NCBI GenBank assembly: GCA_951217055.1 | Contig: OX578281.1 | Coordinates: forward strand, 66,590,043-66,654,042 | Origin: Gerris lacustris | Lineage: Eukaryota > Arthropoda > Insecta > Hemiptera > Gerridae | Direction: 5' to 3' | DNA: 64,000 nt | In this document: in pieces, positions 1 to 11,233 of the stretch | Position numbering within the stretch: position 1 is the stretch's first letter | Layout: each line of letters starts with the position of its first letter | Made by a program: the position numbers and the translations under genes | Notes under the pieces: generated by a model | The model's database searches: none | Told to the model about the DNA's origin: nothing | Seen by the model: the letters and a program-made list of their open reading frames with translations, nothing else

Positions 1-74
1 GGCACTTCTTAACCCAGGAGATATGCTTAGTGCTCAATCCCTATTTTATAAGATCCTTGTGAAAAATTGAAAAA

Positions 75-478
75 ATAGTCTGCAAATTAGTGTGGCACAT
101 AGCTTCCTTGTTTCCTATGTTGCATACTTTAATGATCCTATGCTTACACAACATATTTTTGTCAAATTTGGTTAATCTTTTTAAAATATTGAAAGAGCAT
201 AGAAGGTTGACATGAATCACAGGGCTATCTGCTGGCTAATTTCGACCAGCCATACAAATTTTATAAAAATCAAATTAGTACTTTTGGAGATATAGATGTA
301 AACATATTATGGGACCAACATTAGGCTAATTATGACCTGCTATCCAAATTTCATAAAAATCGAAGTAGTTTTTAATATATATTGGTTTGCAAAAGTTTAC
401 CGACAGACAGACATGGGACCAAAAATGTTCTGAACGATGTCAAAACGGATTTTTGTCTTAGAATTTTGAAGTTGAAAT
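75..478 (-). mobile_element. Family A element, inverted copy A1
   Basis: Minus-strand copy that begins with the 3' end signature (a TGGCAC..GTGCCA-type hairpin next to GAGGAAGC) and runs through the body to the 'ccaaaaatgttctgaacg' zone. The 5' hairpin is missing. It abuts copy A2 in opposite orientation, so both 3' ends face outwards and the pair forms a degenerate inverted repeat of about 900 bp. Confidence 0.8.
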
Positions 479-977
479 TAGAATTTACCGAAGTTAACGG
501 AAGCTGTATCATTGTTCTGAAGATCGAAAAACATTTAAGTCTTCGATTTAAAAAATTCCAAGACAGAAATCCGTTTCAGACTTCTGGGAACAATTTTGGT
601 CCCTTTCTGCGTCTTTCGCTCAATTTTTGCAACCAACATATCTTAAAAACTCGTCTGATTTTATTGAAATTTGGATGGTAGGTCATAATTAGCCCATTGT
701 TGGTCCCATATAAGTTTCTAACTTATGCGGTCATTTGCTTCTCTTCCACATGCTCACAAACACTTTTATTTACACCTATATCTTCAGTAGTACTGATGTG
801 ATATTTATAAAATTTGGAAGGTTTGTCGAAAGTAGCCCACAGATAGCCCCAGAATAATTGCAACCGTCAGCGCTCTTTCAATTGTACTAAATTGTACTTA
901 TAATAGGTAATAAAATCATTAAAATATACGAAATAGGACGCGAGGAAGCTATGTGCCACATTAATTGACAGACTATT
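476..977 (+). mobile_element. Family A element, copy A2
   Basis: Plus-strand copy starting at a degraded 5' hairpin (TTACCGAAGTTAACGGAAGC) and ending at the typical GAGGAAGCTATGTGCCAC plus GGCAGACTATT end. Open frames here are shadows of the repeat, because the same translations recur in other copies. Confidence 0.8.
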
Positions 978-1101
978 ATTTTAGTCTTCTCTTTTTAAAT
1001 ATATATTATACGAAATTTTCACGAAAATTGTATTTGATTTTTTTAATCTTTTCTATTGATTCAGAGGATTCTTTTAAAAATTATATTTCAATTTTCTTTT
1101 T

Positions 1102-1990
1102 GGAACGAAGTTCGTTGTGGCACGTTCTGAAGCCCGGGAGTGAATCCGAAAAAAACTACCAATATCACCGTCATAAAATCACCGTCACTCAAAATCCGTC
1201 ACGAAATCTACCGATGACGATAACTTAAGTAAAAGATCACCGAGTTAGTTAATATTTGATACACATGTTCATTTTACCAATGCCCAGGCTGAGTTCGTTG
1301 GACAACGTTATCCGCCCAAGCGTTCACGCGCAACGCTCGCGTAAACGTAAGCTTCAAAAAGACGGGAAACAATGTTATTAAGGAAGCCTGTTACTTAACT
1401 TGTTTATTTTTGTTATATGTCAAAATGTCACTTGGTTTTGTAAATATCGAAAATATAATCACGGTCTTGTTAAAAGTAAAATTGATCTGTGCTGACGCTC
1501 ATTTCAATAATTTGGTATATTATTATAATACTGCGTATTTAATCAAAGAAAAAATTCTAACTTCATCTATTTAATGAGACAAACACTTTTTTAAATATTA
1601 TATATTTTTTTTTAATAAACGAACACCGACACTGTTATGAAGTGATAAAGATCGCTAAATTTATTAAAGTGGACCCAAACGTTTAAAATAACAAACATAC
1701 TCTTTAACTATAAACTCATCATGATCAAATGTTTCTTATATTCAATATATATTTATAGTAAGACGCTTGCTTTAATTATACAAATAATGATTTTCTTTTA
1801 ATTTTTCCTTAACTCTTGCTAGGTACGAACAGTTCGTTACTTTTAATTTTGTCTGTTTTCTAACTCCGCCATGTATAAGTAGTTAGCAATGTATACGTAC
1901 TTAGCAGTGTGATTTTATAATTTATATTTAATGAAAAATTTAAGGAACTTCGTTCCTACCGGGTGTCCCGTGACACCACACGTATTTTTT
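1102..1990 (+). mobile_element. Family E element, copy E1
   Basis: Starts with the small hairpin GGAACGAAGTTCG. It continues through the core shared with families B and K (GACGATAACTTAAGTAAAAG at about 1,218, then GTTCATTTTACCAATGCCC). Near the end is GGAACTTCGTTCC (1,944-1,956), the inverted complement of the start, followed by the 3' hairpin GGTGTC-CCGT-GACACC (1,962-1,977). It abuts family F copy F1 with no gap. Confidence 0.8.
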
Positions 1991-1991
1991 T

Positions 1992-2595
1992 ACTTTCTCA
2001 TATAAAGAGAAAGTATTGTGATGGCGCAAAAATTCGATTTGGAGATTTTATGGATTTACACGTTTTGAGGTCCCCTGAGTCCAAAAAAGTGGTTTTTAAA
2101 AAATGTCTGTTGTCTGTCGTCTGTGCAGACGCCTGGAGCCTAAACTACTGGGCCGATTTTGAAGAAATTTGGCATACATGTTCAGAAAAATCATACCCCG
2201 AGGCGAAATCGAGAAATGAATTTTAGCTCCAAATTTAGGGGCGCTACCCCCCAAAAACTCTGAAAAAACGTGAAAAAAAATTATTTCTCGAAAACGGTTC
2301 CGACGATTTTGATTAAAAAATTCTAAAATATAGGCTACTTAAATACGAATCCAACGATATAAGCCGTTTTCCCGGGAAAAATCTAGTTCCTGAGAAAACA
2401 GCTTAAAACGCGGACCGAGTGAGCCCGGGTTCGATTCCCCGCCCGGGAGAAGTTATTTTTATGATAAATTTTAATGAAATGCTCAATAATAATTAAATTT
2501 ACATACGAAATCTAATAAATGTAAAACACTGGGCTAAATAATTATGAACTCGTATATGAGAAAGTTTGTCTGAGTTGTCTCGGTCCGATTTTTTA
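1992..2595 (+). mobile_element. Family F element F1 with tRNA-like B box
   Basis: The 5' hairpin is ACTTTCTC-ATATAAA-GAGAAAGT (1,992-2,014). The inverted 5' arm returns as TATATGAGAAAGT (2,553-2,565), directly before a 3' hairpin CTGAG-TTGT-CTCGG (2,570-2,583). Inside is a perfect polymerase III B box, GGTTCGATTCC (2,428-2,438), set between two CCCGGG arms; I see no convincing A box. The minus-strand copy at 61.1-61.7 kb gives the same boundaries. Confidence 0.8.
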
Positions 2596-2599
2596 ACTG

Positions 2600-3488
2600 G
2601 TACTGGTTGGTTGTTCTATTTATTTGTATTTTTAAATTGGGGATATTTTTAAAATATCAGTGTGTATGTAGGTTTCTAGAATCAGCAACTCGTATCTGGG
2701 TGGATATTGTTTGATGTTTATTTTCTTTGCACTCGTTCTAAAAATAAAGCCCTTACCTTATAATTTAGAGAAATAATTCCATTGTAAATATGACGAGCAA
2801 AGCTTTGTCCAAATATCTCACGGGTCTGTTGGTTTCAACCTTATAATTCGCTTTGCTTAAAGCAAGACCTGAAATTAATTATATATTATTCTACTGTAAC
2901 AATGTAACAATAAATCATATTAACTAAACTCAATTTGTTTTAAGAATAGAAATAAATTGAGTAGCATATAATAGAGATGTAACTAAATCTTATTTACAAA
3001 TTAGCAAATGGCCTATTTTTGTTTCAACTGTCTAAATAATTGATTCAGCATTGAGTCAATTCGCTTTAAATTTGTGTGTTTATTTTTTAATTTAAAATCA
3101 TTTATAATTTTTTTTATTAGAAATCTAATGAAATTAACACATTTTGCCAACACTGCAGTATCTATTGATATTATAAACTTTAAGTCTCACTGTAATTTAT
3201 TATTTATTATTTCCACGCCTTATTTTTTATAATTTGAACCTGTTATTAAGTTTGAAGTGTAACATTAATATCTATTTACAAATCCGAAATCGAATTAGAT
3301 AAAACAATAATCATGGTTCATTACTAAATGTAACCACATAATTAAGTATTATTTTTATTTCCTCATATTTTTTAGAAAAAAAAAGTATATAATTATGTAT
3401 TATGTGATAGCTCGAAATTTTTATTTTGAGTTATTTATTTTTACGCTTTTTAATTCCCTTGAGTCCAAAAAATGTCATTGTATAGTAA
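2600..3488. other. AT-rich stretch, no feature seen
   Basis: No open frame, splice pair or repeat copy can be supported here. A short string near 3,460 (CCTTGAGTCCAAAAAATG) resembles the interior of family F and may be a relic. Confidence 0.6.
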
Positions 3489-3496
3489 GTAGTCTG

Positions 3497-3711
3497 GGTA
3501 CTTCTTTATTTTGTTACTCCCCTATGTTTTTTTTTTTTGGAATATAAATGACTGATTTAAGACAAAGAGATGTTTAGTTCAATGTACTTTGGGACAAAGG
3601 AATATCACACTTCTACTTTTAAAAAGAGAGTAACAGTCTAAAGAACATTCTGTATAGCTTCTTTAGATTGTTACTCTCCTCTGTGTTCTCCCTCTAGTCT
3701 AAAGAAGTGTC
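3497..3711 (-). mobile_element. Foldback element M1 with 8-bp target duplication
   Basis: Ends GGTACTTCTTTA... and ...TCTAAAGAAGTGTC are inverted repeats. The element is flanked by a perfect 8-bp duplication GTAGTCTG (3,489-3,496 and 3,712-3,719). It holds a single copy of the inner palindromic unit (GTTACTCTCCT / AGAGAGTAAC). An 8-bp duplication fits hAT, P or Merlin elements. No transposase is present. Confidence 0.85.
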
Positions 3712-3719
3712 GTAGTCTG

Positions 3720-4640
3720 AATTCTTTGCACATGCATTCATTTAGTATAAGTTCAGAACAACCATTTTCCTAGAGAAAACCTAGAAATTAATTTTACCTG
3801 TAAATTTTATAGCACTACCATCCCCTCTCCTCCCCCCCCCCCCCCCCCCAAAGAAAAAAAAAAATCAAAAGAGTCATGTAAAAGAGAGAAAGTATTGGCA
3901 TATTGTAATAATTATACGAGTACTTTGAGAAATAATTGGTTTTTAAAATATGTGTGCTGTCTATAATTTGTTGTCTATTCTTACGGGTGGGGTACAGGTA
4001 GAAGGGGAGTCTAAACTCCAGGGAATTATGGAAATTATGGAGATAAAAAAAGTTTAACTTCCCTAAAAAACAAACTTCCCTCTTTACATGGTACGGAGAT
4101 AAATTAAGTTTCTTAATTTATCTCAAACCGTTCAAAAGTTAAAAGGGGAGGAGGAGCCTTTTGGACCCCCTGTATACATTTTTATACTTGTACAAAATAT
4201 ATAGAAGTATTAGTATTAATATAATTTTTTTCTTTATTTTAATTTTAGACTAATCTTGACTAATTTTATTATTGTTATTGATGCCAAAAGATTCATACGT
4301 GAAAAATGTTTTTAATAATTCAGAAAGTTACTGACGTGAATTAATTACAATTTGTCACAATTAAATAATTAAATTAAATAAAAGGAATAAAGTAAAAAAA
4401 TAAATAAATTATTATTATAACATATGATTGTATAAGTGGTTATAAAAATTTGAAAGAAAGTGAAATAAAGTTCTTGAATGTAGAGCCAGTATTAGACACG
4501 GTAGTGTTTTCTAACTTTCTTATTAATGCTAGCCGACTTCTAATTATTTATTCTTAACACAGATTTTTTTTATTTTTTTTATAATTGACATTATTCCAAG
4601 AATTAAGTCGATAATTGCATGTGATTATTGTTCAACTGTT
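3720..4640. other. AT-rich unique stretch with poly-C tract
   Basis: Holds a C18 run (3,832-3,849) followed by A-rich sequence, and otherwise AT-rich unique DNA. No gene is supported. Confidence 0.6.
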
Positions 4641-4729
4641 CTTCTAAAACTCTTTGTTTAGCTAGGGGGTGCCAAGTTTTATTGGGGTTATTTTTAAAAC
4701 ATGTATTGTTTTTGTTTACGTCTTAACTG

Positions 4730-5019
4730 GTTGAATTGGAAGCCGTACGAATGCTAGCGTTATAGCGTTAAGACTAAGTGCATAGTGCATGTTTTGGGCG
4801 CTAGATGGAGCTCCATGTCTACTGGTTTCCCGTGTACTCTTACGTAACTAGCCTGTAGCCGGCTGATCCCGCTAGAGTTCCGACCATTTTATCACCTCGC
4901 TACCTCGGTACCGTCCCAGTCTTAGATTTCTAGTGTAACTCGCCTCGTTTCGTTTCTAACCGATTCTCGTTTTTTTTTTTGTGTTCGATCTTGTTTTCGA
5001 TGTTATTTTAAATATAGAG
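4730..5019 (+). promoter_or_regulatory. Candidate promoter and 5' UTR, GC-richer unique block
   Basis: This block is clearly less AT-rich than its surroundings, is not seen elsewhere in the window, and leads straight into an ATG with a strong donor. It contains GCGCTAGATGGAGCTCC (4,798-4,814), with CpG-containing words such as GTACGAATG, CCGGCTG and CCTCGTTTCG. The end is a T-rich stretch just before the ATG. I see no clear TATA box. The promoter role is inferred only from composition and position. Confidence 0.3.
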
Positions 5020-5051
5020 ATGGTTCGTCCTAAGGATGTCCCTTATAAGAG
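5020..5051 (+). CDS. Candidate first coding exon (10 codons plus 2 bases)
   Basis: Reads M-V-R-P-K-D-V-P-Y-K plus two bases (AG) and then a near-consensus donor, AG|GTAAGA, at 5,052. The start ATG has a purine at -3 and G at +4 (GAGATGG), a good initiation context. The preceding 290 bases are GC-richer, unique DNA as expected of a 5' UTR, and the following DNA is AT-rich and full of repeats as expected of a long intron. I do not recognise the protein from eleven residues. No second coding exon on this strand can be named, so the gene would extend beyond the window or use exons too short to see. The juxtaposed splice sites at 15,308 would suit processing of this intron. A chance ATG plus donor is the alternative; transcript data would decide. 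Confidence 0.35.
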
Positions 5052-5518
5052 GTAAGATCAATACATGATCTATAACACCAGAAATATATTATCTTATAAT
5101 AGTCTTATAATCTTCTTTCTTGTTCATTAAAAAAAAAAACAATCTACTCATGTCTTCCCTCAATCTAATAACAACTTCGTCTTACTATTTACGTCTTAAA
5201 AATTATCTATTCTTATTACAATTACGTATCCATTTCCCCTTATCTAATAATCAATAAACAAAATGTATTTACATGTTGACTTCTTTAGAGCGCACTAAAA
5301 CCTTACGAAGTGCTAAACTTGACATTGGATATAGAATCACTCAAAATATTACTTCAATATTTATTCAGGAAAATAATATATATAAATAGTGAATGTCATT
5401 TAAAAATTGTAAAAATAGTTGGTGAAATCAATCCCTTTCTACATTTGTAAAACTATGCTTATTTATTATTTGAAATAAAAAATAAACTGATTATACTTGT
5501 ACGAAACTTTATGATATA

Positions 5519-5522
<4 letters not shown>
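5052..5522 (+). other. Start of putative intron, AT-rich
   Basis: Follows the GTAAGA donor. AT-rich unique DNA without repeats until the TA microsatellite. Confidence 0.4.

Positions 5523-5595
<73 letters not shown>
5523..5595. repeat. (TA)n microsatellite
   Basis: About 36 uninterrupted TA dinucleotides. Confidence 0.95.
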
Positions 5596-5599
<4 letters not shown>

Positions 5600-5795
5600 T
5601 TGCGTTCAATTTTACTTTAATAAGAATAAATATAAAACTATTTGTTGTTACTAAATTCACTCTTTAGTTATGTAACACGTTTAGCGCAACCATTTACTTA
5701 TTTTTATATATCACCTTTTTTATTTAATTTTAATTATTTACTTTTACCTCTACATTAATAAATGGTGATTTTTTTTAAATATAATAATAAATAAT
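5596..5795. other. AT-rich spacer
   Basis: No feature seen between the microsatellite and family G copy G1. Confidence 0.5.
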
Positions 5796-6490
5796 TACAA
5801 GATAAAAAGAACTTTTTATATATGTACTACGTTTATAAATTTTCTGTTGAATCATATGGAATGTTGATTATATAATTGTCATTGTTATATATAATGTTAG
5901 TGAAAAAAAATAGTTCCGAATATATTTACTTCATATAAATGACAACCATCTAGAGAGCTGATCTTAAACCTATAAAAGGACAAATCTTTGAACAACGGAT
6001 CTCGCCAACACCGAATCTAAACCTTTCCATTGATATGCCACCGTGTAGAGACAGTAAGAGAAGAAAATGAAAAATGTGTACAAGTAAAGAAGTGCAGATG
6101 CAGAAAAATTAAACCGATACCTAGAACACAAGTTTCAACAAACCTGGTTGTCACACGCCAATTAATTTATGTCTTTGTTTAATTTTCCTTTTTCGCCGTC
6201 ATTCAATGTTTACCTCTTAATAAAAAATCACAAATTTGAAACCCGTCTAAATATGGGACATGTCAAAACAAATAAAATAACTTGCGGATTTTTTCCGAAC
6301 TAACTTTCCACACAGCAAAATTTGCTGAAAGATGGCTAAAAGTCATTGTCATCGTGTTCTGAGCTATTCTAAAAGTTTCAAATGTTTAGGTACTCGGGAA
6401 GTTAGTTAAAAATCGATTGCAAGATTTGTACTGGACAAACAAACAAACAAACAAACAAGAAAGCAAGCTAATAAAAACGTAGTAAAAAAT
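5796..6490 (-). mobile_element. Family G element, copy G1
   Basis: Minus-strand copy. In element orientation it starts ACTACGTTTTTATTAGC with a (GTTT)n tract and ends with TTTATAAACGTAGTA (diverged inverted 5' arm) and a hairpin ATAAAAAG-TTC-TTTTTAT. Other copies are at 16.5, 25.6 and 28.5 kb. This copy has the longer middle segment also seen at 25.6 kb. Confidence 0.8.
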
Positions 6491-6643
6491 CAGCTGTGTA
6501 CTTTTGAAGATACAGGTGTAAATAAATGTATGTTTGTGCGCATGTGGAAAAGAAACAAATAGGAGCAGATGGTTGAAACTTATATGGGACCAATATTATG
6601 ACACACAATCAGAATTTCATTAACATCTCACTAGTAGTTTTTA
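6491..6643 (-). mobile_element. Family A fragment, outer part of a nested insertion
   Basis: Matches the family A body (GTACTTTTGAAGATACAGG and the 'gggaccaatattatg' zone). It stops abruptly where family C begins and resumes at about 7,895, so C was inserted into this A copy. Confidence 0.75.
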
Positions 6644-7890
6644 GGGTCCGTAGGCAAAACTAAGGACCCTTATATTTTCTTGCGTGTGTCTGTCCGTCCG
6701 TCCTGTCGCCTGCTCTCACAGCTACACCTTATGTCCGATCACTTGGAAATTTGGCATGTATGTGTCTTGTACCTACCCACATATTTTAAAAATATAGCGA
6801 CTCAAAAAAAACATTTATAAATAAAAATAGGGTAAAAAAGCTTAAGGGTTAACATTTTTTAATTTTTTTTCATATGATTGGTATCATATGAAAGGGTGCG
6901 TCGAGCTGATTACAAATAGTATATTATGTTACAAGGCTGTGAAGTGAGTTTTTTCTTTACCGCGGCAATTACATTTACTGTCGAGCGAAGCGAGACAGTA
7001 AATATTGCCAAGGTAAAGAAAAAACACTTCAAAGTCGCGTAGCATATGCTATTTTTTCCGAGGTAGCAGACAATGAAAAAAAATTAAATATTAATCACTA
7101 ATCAATATATAATAATAACAAATATTAGTACATACTTAAGACTTAAAAAAAGAAACCTTAAAATGAGGTTACACTATAAGAAAAGATAAATAAAACGCAT
7201 TGACATCTAGCGGATTTTTATCGTACTAGAAGCATTTCTACAAAGACTGCAGCACTACTAACGGAAGTTTTGACAACTACCCGCCGTAAAGAAAAAATCT
7301 TTTAGTGCCTAGGACGTAAAAGATTTTTTCTTTACAGCTAGGAGTAATGAAAAGATTTTTTAAGTCCACGTAATGAAAAAATGGATTTTAGCTATGTTTT
7401 TTAGGCTCTAAAGTTACTATTTCACAGCCTACCACGGAAAAAATATATAATTCTTTGGTTATAACTTTGAGAGGGCGAGCGTAGGCAAGTATGAAGTGGG
7501 TGTGAAACGTGTCCCCCCCCTCTCTATCTCGCTTATGTGAAGTGCAAAAAATCTGAAAAAAATTCCTAAACATTCTTTGACCAAAAGTAAAGATACCACT
7601 TTTTGGAAATTTCGAAAAAAATATGATTTTATTTTTTATTGACAAAATACGTTTTTTTAAAACTTTGGTCTTTTCGATGTATTCATATGGTTCAGTCCGG
7701 TTCAGTGGCAAAAAATGACTTTATCAGAAGTTTGTTTATGTGTTTTGAGAATATCAGACCCATAGGATAGTTCAAAGTAAACTTTTTAGCATTTTAAAAA
7801 AACACCATCAATAGGGTACTACTTAAACCATACAGTGTGGCCTACGGACCCTCGCTGTGTGCAGACTAGCACACACTTGACCTGTTTATT
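6644..7890 (+). mobile_element. Family C element C1, interrupted by D1
   Basis: The 5' hairpin is GGGTCC...GGACCC (6,644-6,669). The inverted arm GCCTACGGACCC appears near 7,841, just before the 3' hairpin GTGTGC-AGACTA-GCACAC (7,857-7,874). C2 at 40.97 kb is about 540 bases shorter; most of the extra length here is the family D insertion at 6,917-7,434. Similar GGGTTCCGTAG..AGGAACCC repeats are familiar from insect genomes. Confidence 0.85.
6917..7434 (+). mobile_element. Family D element D1, inserted in C1
   Basis: Absent from C2 at the matching place and present in minus orientation at 32.63-33.11 kb. Ends carry the inverted word AGGCTGTGAA. A long hairpin (about 6,950-7,028) pairs TTCTTTACC..GGCAAT with ATTGCC..GGTAAAGAA around GAGCGAAGCGA. 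The interior holds GACATCTAGCGG. No protein frame is present. Confidence 0.8.
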
Positions 7891-7894
7891 ATGT

Positions 7895-8073
7895 TATGTG
7901 TATCCACAATTTTTTTTCAAAAATCGTGGTTAAAACGACACACAGTCTCGGAACTAAAAATGCTCCCTGATGTCTAAAACAGATTTCTATTTTGAAATCT
8001 TTGGAATCGAAGATATAAAAAAAAAATTCAGACCGATCACCTAGCTATCGTTACCTTCGGTAAGCTCGGAAGC
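7895..8073 (-). mobile_element. Family A fragment, continuation after C1
   Basis: Resumes the A copy interrupted at 6,643 and ends at the 5' hairpin in reverse, CCTTCGGTAAGCTCGGAAGC (8,053-8,072). Confidence 0.75.
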
Positions 8074-8718
8074 ACAATCATTTATTAATGAAATTTATTT
8101 TAATAAGCATTATAGTAGGTAAATAATATATTATGTATTATACCCCTTATATAATCTAATTTTAATATAATCAATGAAAATATTATTTTCGAAATGAAAT
8201 AATGATTTGCATTTAAGAAGGTTAGATATTAGTTTAAAAAATTATTTTGTAATCAAATTGAAGATAGCATAACATTGTTATCTCTGTAAACATGTTTACA
8301 AAACTCTTACTTAATAAATAAATTGTTCAATAGGACGATATGTGTATTGTTTATCATTTATTATGTTTTAGTCATTATAGACTCAAGTGGATAAATAAGA
8401 AATTATAAATATAATATCAAGGTTATTATGCTTGAAATATAATATATTGGTTAGTTTTATATGAACTATTATGTATTATCTTTTTTTTTAAAAAATTAAT
8501 GTTGGTGTATGTATTTTGCAACTATATATAAACTTATTTATTTAGCCATATAGATAAATATAACCAATAGCTTTTATGAACATGTATTGAGAAATGATAG
8601 GTATCGATAGTGCTTAAGTAATATAATGATTACTGATTACTGTCAATCAGTAATTCAATATTATCGGAATTGAAATATTATGACAACTTGTCAGCCTACT
8701 ATGAGGTGAGTCACGTGG
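8074..8718. other. AT-rich stretch, no feature seen
   Basis: Low-complexity AT-rich DNA without supported repeats or exons. Confidence 0.6.
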
Positions 8719-8726
8719 CCTCTGCT

Positions 8727-9503
8727 CAGTGCCGGAACTAGCCGTGTGCATGGGGTCAGCCGCACACGGGCCTCGGGGTAAGGGGGGCATCACTTCCGCT
8801 CAGCCAGTTATAAAAATAAAAAAATAATATAAAAATAAATTAATAAAAAATAAAGAATAATTTTACTAAAAAGGTAAAGTTAGTTTATATTTTATTTATT
8901 ACCATTGTTATTATTAATATTATTTTTGTGTAGTAGGTATTTATATTCTTTTCCACATAATAATAATAATTATTATTATAATTTTTTGAGACAATTAATG
9001 ATAAATTATTAAGATAATATTATTAATGTAAAAAATTGGGTATTTTAGACTGTTAATGTTTTGTATGTCCTGTATATGTTTCATCTTTATTAATTTTTAA
9101 AATTAATTATAAATTTTTAACTTGTAAAATATGCCTACACAGGGGCCACCTAACACGATCCACTCAATATCTCTGGAATCTACTGCAGGAAGAAAGACGC
9201 GGTTTGCTGGGTTCTATGTTAACTTAAAGTGACAGAAAAAATGCTAAGCACTTTGAGGGCTAAAATGCTCTGCAGCAGTACTTAGAAAGTTAATAGATGA
9301 CATATTTTTAAGGCTAAAGTTAGATTCTATGGCTTAAAATAAGAACTTTTATACTCTTGGCATTTTTTCTCCAAGAATTAAAGTTTCAAAATATGATTAT
9401 TCAACTCAAGTCAAACAGCAAAAATAATGGATCTAATAAAAAAATTGGGGGGGCCTTAAAAAAATCTTGCACACGGGCCTCAGCAGGCCTAGTTCCGTCT
9501 CTG
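8727..9503. mobile_element. hAT-type MITE with 8-bp target duplication
   Basis: The inverted ends start CAGTGCCGGAACTAGCC and (reverse complement) CAGAGACGGAACTAGGC, a typical hAT CAG-start terminus. Flanks are CCTCTGCT (8,719-8,726) and CTTCTGCT (9,504-9,511), matching at seven of eight bases. The subterminal word CACACGGGCCTC also occurs near both ends. The interior is AT-rich and non-coding, so the element is non-autonomous. Confidence 0.85.
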
Positions 9504-9511
9504 CTTCTGCT

Positions 9512-9768
9512 TCATTCAGAGTCGAGAAGAATTTTTCAGAAAGATGAATGGGGAAGTTGTTATGAATCAAATGATTAGGATGAATGGTTGTAGAGTCTTA
9601 AAATTATTTGTATTTGCGGGAGTCTCATTCATATTATATCTCTTAAGAGGTAAATTGATCAATTAGTTATCAAAATACTTATTATTATGCAAAATTGCAA
9701 TTAAATGTTGATTTGAAAATTAATGTTGTTTTTATGGTCGAACAATGTATTTTAATACTGGTTATAAT
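9512..9768. other. AT-rich spacer
   Basis: No feature seen. Confidence 0.5.
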
Positions 9769-10217
9769 TGCTTAAGCTTACCGAGGGTAACGAGAAAGAA
9801 TCGTGATCGTTCCGGAGAACGTAAATTCCGAGACAGAAATCCGTTTCAGACATCCGGGCGGACATTTTTGGTTCCTTGTTTATTTCTGTCGGTTTGTTCA
9901 CAATTTTTTCAAACCAAAATAACATAAAACTTCTCGTCCGATTTTAATGAAATTTGGATGGTAGGTCATAATTTGCCCTTTGTTTGACCCACATAGGTTT
10001 TAACCTTCTGAGCCTATTTCTATCTTTTGCACGTGCGCACAAATATACATTTAATTACATCTATCTCTTGAAAAGTACTTATTTGATTTTTATGAAATTA
10101 GGATGGTTTGTCGAAAGTAGCCTGCAGATAGCACCAGATAAATTTCAACCGTCATAGATTTTTAACTTTTGCTTAATTAATACTTTCATTAATGAAAAAA
10201 ATCAAAACAGTTTTTGA
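9769..10217 (+). mobile_element. Family A element A3, 3' end missing
   Basis: Starts at AGCTTACCGAGGGTAACG and ends at the 'aaaatcaaaacagttttt' zone without the terminal hairpin. The opposite-orientation copy A4 follows within about 12 bases, giving an inverted pair like A1/A2. Confidence 0.8.
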
Positions 10218-10228
10218 CATATATAGAA

Positions 10229-10826
10229 ATATAGACTGCCAATTGGTGTGGCACATATCTTCCTCGCATTCTATCAAGTACTTTATTGAGTTTATGCTTT
10301 GACAAGCCATTATTATCTAATTTGTTTAATTGTTTCCCCTGTTTTTTTAATCTGTCAAAATTGTTTTGATTTTTTACTTTAATTAAAGTATCAATTAAGC
10401 AAAAGTTAAAGAGTGCAGACGGTTCAAAGTAAGCTGGGGCTATCTGCGGGCTACTTTCGATAAACTATAAAAGTTTCATACAAATCAGATAAGTACTTTT
10501 GAAGCTATAGGTGAAAATTAATGTATGTTTGTGCGCTTGTAGAAGAGAAACAAATGAGCGCAGAAGGTTGAAACTTATAAGGGACCAACAATGGGATAAT
10601 TATGACCTAACACCCCAATTTAATTAAACTTGGACGTGCAGTTTTTAAGATATATTGGTTCGCAAAAATTAAACGACCGACCGACCGACAGACAGACACG
10701 GAAGCAAAAATGTTACCTGACGTCTGAAACGGATTTCTGTCTTGGAATTTTTGAAATCGGAGACCTAAAATTTGTTCGTTCTTTACAATCCCATAGCTTC
10801 CATTACCTTCGGTAAGCTCGGAAGCA
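10229..10826 (-). mobile_element. Family A element A4, near full length
   Basis: Runs from the 3' end in reverse (TAGACTGCCAATTGGTGTGG) to the 5' hairpin in reverse (CCTTCGGTAAGCTCGGAAGC). It includes the body with the GACCGACCGACAGACAG tract. Confidence 0.85.
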
Positions 10827-10829
10827 AAA

Positions 10830-10948
10830 ATGGGGGAAACAATTAAATAAATTAGACAATAGTGGCATATAAAAGCATTAAATCAATATAGTACGTGATT
10901 GGAATGCAAGGAATCTATGTGCCACTCTAATTGGCAGTCTATTTTTGT
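10830..10948 (+). mobile_element. Family A 3'-end fragment A5
   Basis: Covers only the last 120 bases of family A, ending GCCACTCTAATTGGCAGTC. Confidence 0.75.
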
Positions 10949-11233
10949 TTCGTGTCTGTCTGTCGGTTTATCCACAATTTTCGAAAAACCAACATAACAT
11001 AAAAACTTATCGTCCCATTTTGATGGTAGGCCATACTTTGCCCTTTGTTGGTCCCATATAAGTTTTAACCTTCTGCGCCTATTTGTTTCTCTTCCATATG
11101 GACACAAATATATATTTAATTTTGATAGAAAATGGAAGGAAAATTAAATAAATTGTATAATAATAGCGTTTACAAGCTATTATTATAGGAAGCGAGGAAG
11201 CTTTCTGCCACTGTAATTCTCCGACTATTTTTA
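10949..11233 (+). mobile_element. Family A fragment A6, internally deleted
   Basis: Begins inside the (GTCT)n tract and ends with a degraded 3' end (GCGAGGAAGCTTTCTGCCAC). It directly follows A5, so three A pieces lie in tandem. Confidence 0.7.

Noticed and set aside
2400..2450. Functional tRNA gene at the perfect B box in F1
   Set aside because: No acceptor, D or anticodon arms can be folded. The same B box sits at the same place in the repeat F2, so it is part of the element.
3832..3849. Poly-C and poly-G runs as structured elements (G-quadruplex)
   Set aside because: Simple homopolymers at 3.83, 13.99 and 22.57 kb have no associated feature and may vary in length through sequencing error.
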